Assembly (NCBI RefSeq): GCF_009870125.1
Contig: NC_046679.1
Span: forward strand, 7,068,001 to 7,132,000
DNA length: 64,000 bases
Direction of reading: 5' to 3'
DNA from: Drosophila pseudoobscura
Taxonomy: Eukaryota > Arthropoda > Insecta > Diptera > Drosophilidae
How positions within the stretch are numbered: position 1 is the stretch's first letter; each line of letters starts with the position of its first letter. The notes below the pieces were generated by a model. The model ran no database searches, was not told where the DNA came from, and was given only the letters and a program-made list of their open reading frames with translations. The translations under genes and the position numbers were made by a program. Positions 27,601 through 36,814 of the stretch are shown here, piece by piece.

Positions 27601-30600
27601 CATGCCACGCCCCGATCGGCTGCCGTATCGCTGAGATACAGCTTTCAGAAAAGACCAGTATCTCACAGATATGCATATTCAAATCTTCCGAAGGCTATAT
27701 CTCACACAAATAGGACCAGATCGGTACAGATTTCGGATGGCAGTCGACAGGCAGGACTCTCCCGATCACGAAAAGACATGCCACGCCCCGATCGGCTGCC
27801 GTATCGCTGAGATACAGCTTTCAGAAAAGACCAGTATCTCAAAGATATGCCAATCCAGATCTTCCGAAGGCTATATCTCACACAAATAGGACCAGATCAG
27901 TGCGGGACCCACTTACCCAGGACCGTGGGGGTCCCGCCTGTCGACTGCCATCAAAATCTCGACTTCGGAAATGAGGCCGATTTTTGGCAAATTTAATGAT
28001 GTAACCATCATGATTTTTTGCGAAAATCGTGAAAAAATTGATGTCCTTTTTTCGGACTGCAGTCGACTGGCAGGACTCTCCCGATCACGAAAAGACATGC
28101 CACGCCCCGATCGGCTGCCGTATCGCTGAGATACAGCTTTCAGAAAAGACCAGTATCTCACAGATATGCATATTCAAATCTTCCGAAGGCTATATCTCAC
28201 ACAAATAGGGCTATATCTCACACAAATAGGGCCAGATCAGTGCGGGACCCATTCTCCCAGGACCGTGGGGGTTCTGCCTGTCGACTGCCATCAAAATCTC
28301 GACTACGGAAATGAGGCCGATTTTTGGCAAATTTAATGATGTAACCATCATGATTTTTTGCGAAAATCGTGAAAAAATGGATGTCCTTTTTTCGGACTGC
28401 AGTCGACTGGCAGGACTCTCCCGATCACGAAAAGACATGCCACGCCCCGATCGGCTGCCGTATCGCTGAGATACAGCTTTCAGAAAAGACAAGTATCTCA
28501 GAGATATGCATATTCAAATCTTCCGAAGGCTATATCTCACACAAATAGGGGCAAATCGGTACAGATTTCGGATGGCCGTCGACAGGCAGGAGTCTCCCGA
28601 TCACGAAAAGACATGCCGCACTCCGATCGGCTGCCGTATCGCTGAGATACAGCTTTCAGAAAAGACCAGTATCTCAAAGATATGCCAATCCAGATCTTCC
28701 GAAGGCTATATCTCACACAAATAGCACCAGATCAGTGCGGGACCCACTTTCCCATAACCGTGGGGGTCCTGCCTGTCGACTGCCATCAAAATCTCGACTT
28801 CGAAAATGAGGCCGATTTTTGGCAATTTTAATGATGTAACCATCATGATTTTTTGCGAAAATCGTGAAAAAATGGATGTCCTTTTTTCGGACTGCAGTCG
28901 ACTGGCAGGACTCTCCCGATCACGAAAAGATATGCCGCACTGCGATCGGCTGCCGTATCGCTGAGATACAGCTTTCAGAAAAGACCAGTATCTCAAAGAT
29001 ATGCCAATCCAGATCTTCCGAAGGCTATATCTCACACAAATAGGACCAGATCAGTGCGGGACCCACTTACCCAGGACCGTGGGGGTCCCGCCTGTCGACT
29101 GCCATCAAAATCTCGACTTCGGAAATGAGGCCGATTTTTGGCAAATTTAATGATGTAACCATCATGATTTTTTGCGAAAATCGTGAAAAAATGGATGTCC
29201 TTTTTTCGGACTGCAGTCGACTGGCAGGACTCTCCCGATCACGAAAAGACATGCCACGCCCCGATCGGCTGCCGTATCGCTGAGATACAGCTTTCAGAAA
29301 AGACAAGTATCTCAGAGATATGCATATTCAAATCTTCCGAAGGCTATATCTCACACAAATATTGGCAAATCGGTACAGATTTCGGATGGCCGTCGACAGG
29401 CAGGAGTCTCCCGATCACGAAAAGACATGCCGCACTCCGATCGGCTGCCGTATCGCTGAGATACAGCTTTCAGAAAAGACCAGTATCTCAAAGATATGCC
29501 AATCCAGATCTTCCGAAGGCTATATCTCACACAAATAGCACCAGATCAGTGCGGGACCCACTTTCCCATAACCGTGGGGGTCCTGCCTGTCGACTGCCAT
29601 CAAAATCTCGACTTCGAAAATGAGGCCGATTTTTGGCAATTTTAATGATGTAACCATCATGATTTTTTGCGAAAATCGTGAAAAAATGGATGTCCTTTTT
29701 TCGGACTGCAGTCGACTGGCAGGACTCTCCCGATCACGAAAAGACATGCCACGCCCCGATCGGCTGCCGTATCGCTGAGATACAGCTTTCAGAAAAGACA
29801 AGTATCTCAGAGATATGCATATTCAAATCTTCCGAAGGCTATATCTCACACAAATAGGGGCAAATCGGTACAGATTTCGGATGGCCGTCGACAGGCAGGA
29901 CTCTCCCGATCACGAAAAGACATGCCGCACTCCGATCGGCTGCCGAATCGCTGAGATACAGCGTGCAGAAAAACAAGTATCTCAAAGATATGCCAATCCA
30001 GATCTTCCGAAGGCTATATCTCACACAAATAGGGGCAAATCGGTACAGATTTCGGATGGCAGTCGACAGGCAGGACTCTCCCGATCGGATGGCAGTCGAC
30101 AGGCAGGACTCTCCCGATCACGAAAAGACATGCCACGCCCCGATCGGCTGCCGTATCGCTGAGATACAGCGTGCAGAAAAACCAGTATCTCAAAGATATG
30201 CCTATCCAGATCTTCCGAAGGCTATATCTCACACAAATAGCACCAGATCAGTGCGGGACCCACTTTCCCAGGACCGTGGGGGTCCCGCCTGTCGACTGCC
30301 ATCAAAATCTCGACTTCGGAAATGAGGCCGATTTTTGGCAAATTTAATGATGTAACCATCATGATTTTTTGCGAAAATCGTGAAAAAATGGATGTCCTTT
30401 TTTCGGACTGCAGTCGACTGGCAGGACTCTCCCGATCACGAAAAGACATGCCACGCCCCGATCGGCTGCCGTATCGCTGAGATACAGCTTTCAGAAAAGA
30501 CCAGTATCTCACAGATATGCATATTCAAATCTTCCGAAGGCTATATCTCACACAAATAGGACCAGATCGGTACAGATTTCGGATGGCAGTCGACAGGCAG

Positions 30601-30990
30601 GACTCTCCCGATCGGATGGCAGTCGACAGGCAGGACTCTCCCGATCACGAAAAGACATGCCACGCCCCGATCGGCTGCCGTATCGCTGAGATACAGCTTT
30701 CAGAAAAGACCAGTATCTCACAGATATGCATATTCAAATCTTCCGAAGGCTATATCTCACACAAATAGGGGCAAATCGGTACAGATTTCGGATGGCAGTC
30801 GACAGGCAGGACTCTCCCGATCACGAAAAGACATGCCGCACTCCGATCGGCTGCCGAATCGCTGAGATACAGCGTGCAGAAAAACAAGTATCTCAAAGAT
30901 ATGCCTATCCAGATCTTCCGAAGGCTATATCTCACACAAATAGGACCAGATCAGTGCGGGACCCACTTTCCCAGGACCGTGGAGGTCTTG
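21700..30990. repeat. 9.3-kb modular tandem satellite array (176-bp and ~318-bp modules)
   Basis: Two module types alternate. Module A is 176 bp and carries landmarks such as ATATCTCACACAAATAGG, a SalI-like GTCGAC, CCGATCACGAAAAGACATG and GATCGGCTGCCGTATCGCTG. Module B is about 318 bp and contains a ~142-bp extra segment with GATGTAACCATCATGA. Twelve B segments are visible, near 21966 (a variant), 23360, 24382, 24898, 25920, 26941, 27998, 28338, 28836, 29152, 29645 and 30347. Their spacing fits 318 + n x 176 bp, sometimes with +22. The 72-residue frames recurring through the array restate the monomer and end at the same CACAAATAG, so I do not call them genes. The left edge is a diverged monomer near 21700-21840. 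The right edge fades after 30980. I cannot match the array to a named satellite. Confidence 0.95.
23290..26850. repeat. Three near-identical ~0.95-kb higher-order blocks inside the array
   Basis: The segments at about 23333-24290, 24871-25828 and 25893-26850 look identical by eye over B-A-A-A-A module order, including shared private variants. These are a GAAATACATG change, ACTCCCGTCGG and GCGTGCAGAAAAAAGAAG. Offsets are 1538 and 1022 bp. They indicate recent unequal exchange, or an assembly duplication. Confidence 0.85.
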
Positions 30991-31059
30991 TATGTTCTGT
31001 ATGCCAGGATGTTCTACAGCTTCAAAACGCATAACTGAATTAGTATTTAGGTGTGGATG

Positions 31060-33203
31060 TTTGAAAATATATTTTCTTTCACCCCACGCTTTACGTCAAA
31101 CCGAGTCGTATCCGATTTCGCCCCGCCAGACGGAGTCCTATCCAATCATTACCGATGCGTGTTCGAGATAAAACGACTCCTAACCCAGCCCGACAGAACC
31201 AGAAGCTATCAAGCCATCGTCATCCTTCGACCTGGCCATCGACAACAAGGGTTTTGTCTATGTCAACCAAAGGAGGGGCTACGCATACTACTAGATTCTA
31301 GATAGATCACGCTCTTGTTAGATTTAAGGATATACGTTATATATTTAGATACTAAGATACAAATGCTTTCCACTTGTTCATTTATTTATAGTAAGCTATG
31401 TTTTGATGAATAAAACCATTGAATAATCCACCTTGCTGTGTCCTTTATGGGGGTAACTATCCTGATTACAAAAGGGCGAGGCACGCCCAGATCGGCTTGC
31501 AAATTAAATATTTTTGATTTTGAAAAATGTCCTTGATCCTTGATAAGGACTTCATTAAATCACGGACATTTTTTCAATCATAGGAATCCATCGCACGCCC
31601 AGATCGGCCCACAAATATCCGAGAAAACTGAATATGTGTGCTTGGGATTGCTGGAGTCCTTACCGAAGGATCAAGGAGACTTTTCTGATCACGGCGGGCC
31701 CTGGCACGCCCCTATCGGGCCACAAATAAGGATACAAAGAAGATGTATATGTCCGGAGAAAATATCCTTGATCCTGGCTCCTTGCCAAGGACTGCATTAG
31801 ATCAAGAAAGCTATTCAGAGCACAGGAAGCCGTCGAGCGTTCCGATCGGATAACAAATGGTGGATTTATGCCATAAACAAAAAATTACAACAACCACTTC
31901 CAGTTATTACAACAACATTAATTTCCAATTTGGTGGCGCTCAAAACCAAGATTTTTCGATTTTCAGATCTGGGATACCAGGCGAACAGAAATCAGCAGAA
32001 GGTCACTGGTTTTTTTTTAATTTTAATATATTTTTCCCCTCTCATTTTTCAACCCCGAAAGTATGCAATGATTTTTTTTCCAATCGCAAAAGTTTCTTGC
32101 TGCTGATTTCTGTTCGCCTGGTATCCCAGTTTCAAAATACTAGATTTTGGCAATTTGAGCGGTCGCCACTTGGGAGTTGTTGTTGTACAACAATAATAAT
32201 TTGTTGCACAACATTTGACAACAACAACTTTTGTTGATTTCTCCGGTATTTGAAGCACGAACGGGACGCGCGACGGCTTCCTCTGTTCGGAAAACTGTCC
32301 CTGACTCGATGCAGTCCTTATCAAGGACCCAGGACCAAGGATATGTTTTCTGGACACTTATATCTTGTTTTCTCCCTTACTTGTAGCCCGATCGGGGCAT
32401 GCTACGGCACACCGTGATCAGAAAAACGTCCTTAATCCTTCGACAAGGATTCCAACAGCTCCAACCATACATATTTAGTTTTCTCGACTATTAGTGGCCC
32501 GTTCGGGAAAAGAGACGGCTTCTAATGTTCAGACAAGCTTCCTTGATTTAATGCAGTCCTTATCAAGGACCCAGGATGAAGGATATTTTCTCCGGATATA
32601 TTTATCTTGTTTTCTTCCTTATTTGTGGTCTGATCGGGGCGTGACGTGGCCTGCAGTTATTTCAAAAATGTCCTTCATCCTTCGGTAAGGACTCCAACAA
32701 GCGCATATATTCAGTTTTCTCGGCTATTGGGGGACCGATCTAAGAGTCCGACGACTTCCTGTTATCGAAAAAATGTCCTTGACTTATTGGAGTCCTTATC
32801 AAGGATCAAGGACATTTTTCCCAATCAAAAATATTAAGTTTTCTCCACTATAGTTTCCCCCATACAGGATACAGCAAGGTGGATTTTTCAATAGTTTTAT
32901 TAATAAAAAATTAGCTTAAATAATTTGCTTAAATAATTAAACAAGTGGAAAACATTTTTATCTACTATCTAATTATAAGGACGCGTATATCCTTAAACCT
33001 AACAACAATGATATCTATCTAGAGCCTGGTATCCCGCGTAGCCCCTCCCTTGGCTGCCATAGTCAGAGTCCTTGTTGTCGAAGGCCAGGTCGAAGGATGA
33101 CGATGGCTTGTTGGGTTCGGATCTTGCAAAGGGTGAGCGGATGCGATCCTGGCAAAGTCGGATACAATTCGGTTTGTGGCAAAGCGTAGGGGACATAAGT
33201 CCT
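31060..33203. repeat. Long imperfect inverted repeat (hairpin) with ~100-nt loop
   Basis: The left arm (about 31060-31998) and right arm (about 32100-33203) are reverse complements. The innermost 30 bp, 31969-31998 against 32100-32129, pair perfectly and leave a 101-nt loop. Further out the arms match imperfectly. They carry repeated submodules with TCCTTGATCC and AAGGAC motifs and CGCCC-GATCGG boxes; the right arm appears to hold one extra submodule. A TIR-like motif, CCACCTTGCTGT followed by TATGGGGG, occurs at about 31429-31454 and inverted at about 32862-32884. Homology continues beyond these motifs into a gene fragment, so this is not simply a foldback transposon. Confidence 0.85.
31085..31295 (+). 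pseudogene. Degenerate inverted copy of the neighbouring gene's 3' exon
   Basis: This plus-strand segment is an inverted relative of the minus-strand exon at 32999-33203. About 43 bp at 31208-31250 match the reverse complement of 33070-33112 with one mismatch. They encode [14 protein letters not shown] here against [14 protein letters not shown] there. Reading on, it gives a short tail ending YAYY and a stop. Upstream in the same frame are a duplicated QTESYPI motif and then two stops. No first exon is present because satellite DNA lies just to the left. It is a broken copy. Confidence 0.7.
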
Positions 33204-33430
33204 CTGTGAAGGAAGATATATGATAAAATATAGGTATCCACAATTATATACTGATTCACTTACGCGTCTCGAAGCTGAAGCCCGCCGTCAATCACTGGTC
33301 CCTGCTGCAGCAGACAAGACGCCACATTGTCGACTCTGCGATACAGCAGCGGCATCATGGCTGTGGCCCGCAGCAGGACAGCCAGTAGCTGCCATAATTC
33401 AGCCTGGAGCACATACCTTAGTCCTCCCAT
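32999..33430 (-). CDS. Unidentified two-exon gene or recent pseudogene
   Basis: I do not recognise this gene. Proposed coding exons are complement(33264..33430) and complement(32999..33203), joined across a 60-nt intron with GTAAGT donor and TTCACAG acceptor, giving about 123 aa. The N-terminus is hydrophobic and Leu-rich ([19 protein letters not shown]), possibly a signal or targeting segment. The C-terminus contains [14 protein letters not shown] and a Gly/Tyr-rich tail ([14 protein letters not shown]). An acceptor 2 nt further in would instead read [14 protein letters not shown] and stop after about 46 residues. The inverted copy to the left keeps QTESYP and KPSSSFDLA in one frame. The ancestral protein therefore probably had both, and this copy may carry a frameshift. 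It lies in the right arm of the hairpin. Confidence 0.4.
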
Positions 33431-33669
33431 TTATATGTTCGGATAACGCATTCTTTTTTCGGATTAATTACTGTTATGCAGTTCAAATCCCACAACCACA
33501 ATTTCAACTGAAAAGTTGGCTGTTCCTTAGTAAATTGAATGCTTCATGAAAAAGCAGTTAAAATTCATCAGATAAATTCAACTTTCGACAAAATCAGATG
33601 GAATTCAAAATATAAAAAAAGACAAATTTCTAAATTTCGGAGACTACAGAAAATTCTAAACGATTTTCA
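33431..33669. promoter_or_regulatory. Divergent intergenic region
   Basis: These 239 bp separate the starts of the minus-strand unidentified gene and the plus-strand THEG-repeat gene. They presumably hold both promoters. No TATA box or known core motif stands out. Confidence 0.3.
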
Positions 33670-34918
33670 ATGATCAAGAGATTGAAATGCGACCTCAGTC
33701 CGGAGCTGACAACCTGCCTGAAGTTGTCGGACATGGACCGATCCGACTGTTGCCGGATCAAAGAACCCATTCCCTATGATGGCGAGTGCTTCTTGAAGGA
33801 CATTGGCAAGGAGCTGTCCAAGCTCTACCGTCGCCATGACCGCATGTTCGACAAGCGCCGGCGCATCATGGAGATGGCCATGCCCCGCCATCGGAAATGT
33901 CGTTACGTCCCGAAGTGCGCGTGTCAGTTCAGCAAAACGATCGATATTGTCCACGCCGATCAGCCGAGCTACACGCGCACGGAGCAGCTGGCCCTTCCCA
34001 CGGTGCGGCGGCTGCTTAACCGCCGGCAGCTTGCCCTCAGCACGGGCGACTCGATCGGTGAATCGATTCTGAATCGGCTGCTCCGCTATAGCTACCTCTC
34101 GCTCTACAGTCGTCTGACGAACATACAGCCGTTGAAGAAACCGTAAGTCCCTCCCGGTCCCTTAACTGCCCGATTCTAATACTCTTTTCCTTCTCCGGCG
34201 TAGAGTGAAGAAGAAGAAGCCTACGAAAAAGCAAAAGATTCGGCAGAACAGATTCTTCGCAAAATTGGCCACACCGAAGGTGGTGCCGACCCCCCCCAAG
34301 CCGGTAAGTCATCCAGTCGAAGGATAAATGATTCAATTCCTAATTACCTTGCCCCTTTCCATCCCTCCCCCGCACAGGAACGACAATTCAAGGAGATGAG
34401 TCAGGGTCGCCTCAAGAGACTGTCGCGTCCCAAGCGCTACGTGGACGAGGTCAAAACGCCGTGGGAGCTGACGGAAACAATGCGCAAATACAAGCCGACC
34501 AAACGCATCAAGACAATGGCCAAGCCCAATGAGCGCGAGAATGTCCACATTAACGAGAACCCCGAAAAGGTGTCGCCCAATGCACTGACATACAAACGTG
34601 GGTACCCATAGTCCTCTACTTTCTGCCCCTTTCTGATCATTCACATGTTTTCCAGCGAGTGCCCGCATCAAGGAGATGTCCCAGCCGCTCACGATGCACG
34701 AAGCGAATACGGTGCCGGCGGACATCAAGGAGGATCCGTTTGCCATCGCCCCAAATGCCCTCAAGTACAAGGCCTCGTCCCGCATCAAGGAGCTGGCCGA
34801 GCCGAAGGAGTTCGAGAATACCCACATACGCGAGAATCCGTTCGCCATCTCGCCGGCAGCGCTCAAGGCCAAGGCCACGCCACGCCTCATCGCCCTGGCC
34901 AAGCCCAAGGGCGGCTAA
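33670..34918 (+). CDS. THEG-repeat (testicular haploid expressed) protein
   Basis: Exons 33670..34142, 34204..34303, 34378..34597 and 34656..34918 join in phase (2, 0, 1) to give 351 aa. The first 157 residues are basic and Cys-containing and have no domain I know. A Lys-rich linker follows. The C-terminal half carries repeated THEG units of the form RIKxMAxP...N-PFAISPAAL, at least five: RLKRLSRPKR, RIKTMAKPNE, RIKEMSQPLT, RIKELAEPKE and the final RLIALAKPKGG. Mammalian THEG/SPMAP2 is a sperm protein associated with axonemal microtubules, so expression in testis and a role in spermatids are inferred. It faces a second THEG-repeat gene tail to tail, with 199 bp between stops. The alternative AG acceptors at 34203 and 34205 are not resolved. 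Confidence 0.8.
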
Positions 34919-35008
34919 GGATTGGGGGAAACAAGGTCTTTCATCGTTTCAGATATTACTTTTTTGGCCTATCCACGTTTCGCATCGTTTGGTCAACTGC
35001 CGTTTAGG

Positions 35009-35034
35009 ATTAAAAGTTTATTTAAATATTTATT
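35009..35034. terminator. Overlapping polyadenylation signals of the two convergent THEG-repeat genes
   Basis: A plus-strand ATTAAA at 35009-35014 and minus-strand AATAAA at 35017-35022 and 35029-35034 lie within 26 bp between the two stop codons. The 3' ends may abut or overlap. Confidence 0.5.
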
Positions 35035-35117
35035 CAAATGCGTGATCGGGGTAATGGCAGGTCACAGGGATCTGGTCACAGGATTACAGTGCACTGTGGT
35101 CTTTAGCCCGGTAGACT

Positions 35118-36199
35118 TCATTCCCAGTTGCGGATGAACTGCTGTCTCGGCTGGGAGAGTTGCTCCAGACGAGGCGTCAACGTGGCCCGCATCGCGCTGC
35201 GTCGCACTGTGAACGGCTTCCGCCGGATAGTGGTGTCCTCCCTCAGCTTTGGAGCGGCCAGGTTGTACAGCCGCAGAGTTAGATGTCCGGGGCGGAATCC
35301 TTTGCGTGTCGATCTTACCTGGACATCCGAGTATTCCACAACAGCGGGTGTCCTCTTTCTGGGCACTGCCAGTAGGTTAATGCGCTCAGTGGCTATGAAG
35401 GGCGATCATATCATGGGTCTTAGTCGTAAAATTCTTTGGCTATTCCTTACCTTTGTAGGTCAATGCCCGCTGAGCCACGCTGAAGGGATTGTACAGTTTT
35501 TCGATGGATGGCATCCTGCTTTTGGCCAAAAGCGTCAGACGATCGCTGGCCTTAAAGGTTCGCATCGACCAGGTGAGATGCCATGGCGGCCTGGTATTCA
35601 AAACCTTGGGCGACTGCTTGGCTTTGGCCAGCTCCTGGAGACGCTTGGAGACATTGGAAATATGGGATGTAGCACTCGCATTTGGACGCAAACAGTGGGA
35701 CATATTAAAAAGGCGTGACGTGGCACTTAAATTATGACGCGAACTATCACGGAATGAGGACTCAAAATGTCGGCGTGGTGCTGTTGAATGGTGGGAGAAG
35801 GAGGAATTGGGACGGACACTAGCAACGGACCCCTTCTGGGAAACTTTTGGGTTAATGCTAGTTGTGCTGGTCCTCCATTTGGGGAAACTTTTCTGGGAAA
35901 GTTTTGGGTTAATGCTAGTAGTGCTGGTCCTCCGTTTGGAGCCGCCTTCCAAACGCTTCCCGTAAACGGAAAGCCCCTTTGATTCATCGCTGTAAAAGTC
36001 CATTAATTTATTGCTTATAGCGATCGCAATCCGACTGCCAACTATGTACTCACGACTGCTTGTCCAATGCGTTGGACAACTCCAAGGTGTGATACTTGTA
36101 GAACAGCTGGCGGATCAGCTGCTCGTCCAACGACAAAAGCTTCGACTTTTGGCTTGAAAGAACAGGAGCTTGGCTAAACATTTCCCGGTGGCACGACAT
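35118..36199 (-). CDS. Second THEG-repeat protein, convergent paralogue
   Basis: Coding exons complement(36054..36199), (35451..35989) and (35118..35392) join in phase (2, 1) to give 319 aa starting MSCHREMFSQ. An internal start at 36003 (MDFYSDE) would need retention of the first intron and is less likely. The N-terminus is Ser/Thr-rich with a tandem duplicated RTSTTSINPK-SQK motif. The C-terminal half has THEG-type units: RLQELAKAKQ, RLTLLAKSRM, RINLLAVPRK, RLYNLAAPKL and RLEQLSQPRQ. The family suggests a sperm-flagellar, microtubule-associated role, inferred only. The pairing with the plus-strand neighbour suggests an inverted duplication of an ancestral testis gene, now well diverged. Confidence 0.78.
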
Positions 36200-36814
36200 A
36201 ACAAAGAGCAACTAAAACAGAATCTCACGAGTAATGTTTTGTTTTTTTTCTTTTTTTTCTTTGTTTTACTTAAAATTTAGACAGCTCTTGAACTGACAAT
36301 GACTTTTAAACCATAATTAATGTAGATTTGAATTTATTGTTATCATATCTCGTGCTCTACGTCGGAGCCTCGAGTAGAGTGGAGAGCCACTCAAAGCTAT
36401 CTCTTAAATTGCTTAAGCGATATCATCTCGGGTTAATCTTTTAACAATTGGAAGGGGAAAAATAATACATAATTACATCATAGTCGGGGATCAATCGGCC
36501 AATCGGTAAAACTAAGGGAAAAACAGGGCGGGGTGTATTGGACTAAACTTAAATATTCGCCAGAAATAATACTCATTGAAAACATGGGAGGGACAAATAA
36601 GGAAACAGCATACTATACGGGAGGGGCGGAGAAACTAAAAACGAATGCAAATCATATGTTCTTTTAACAATTCAAATTTCGCTGCGGCAACAACACACAA
36701 AAAGAAAACTGTCTATTGTCTATATAGTAAGTGCGGGCCATGGGGGCCAATGTTGTTGCCGGTTGCTGAGGAGTCTGATTCCTGTGCGGATCGGTCTCTG
36801 CCTGCTTCCAATCT
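36200..36814. other. Intergenic region with Idh3b 3' UTR
   Basis: This AT-rich stretch lies between the THEG-repeat gene start and the Idh3b stop. A minus-strand AATAAA at 36333-36338 could end the Idh3b transcript, giving a 3' UTR of roughly 480 nt. Nothing else is seen. Confidence 0.5.

Noticed and set aside
22308..30768. Recurring 72-residue open frames (MHIQIFRRLYLTQIG...) as a multigene family
   Set aside because: They repeat with the 176-bp satellite period, overlap their neighbours, all stop at the same CACAAATAG, and lack introns, promoters or domain features. They are translations of the satellite monomer.
21700..30990. CRISPR-like array
   Set aside because: Repeats are 176 and ~318 bp without unique spacers, in a fly genome. 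This is satellite DNA.
33220..33549. 109-codon plus-strand frame before the THEG-repeat gene
   Set aside because: It lies opposite the first exon of the minus-strand unidentified gene and ends without splice partners. The minus-strand exon has proper donor and acceptor sites and phase.
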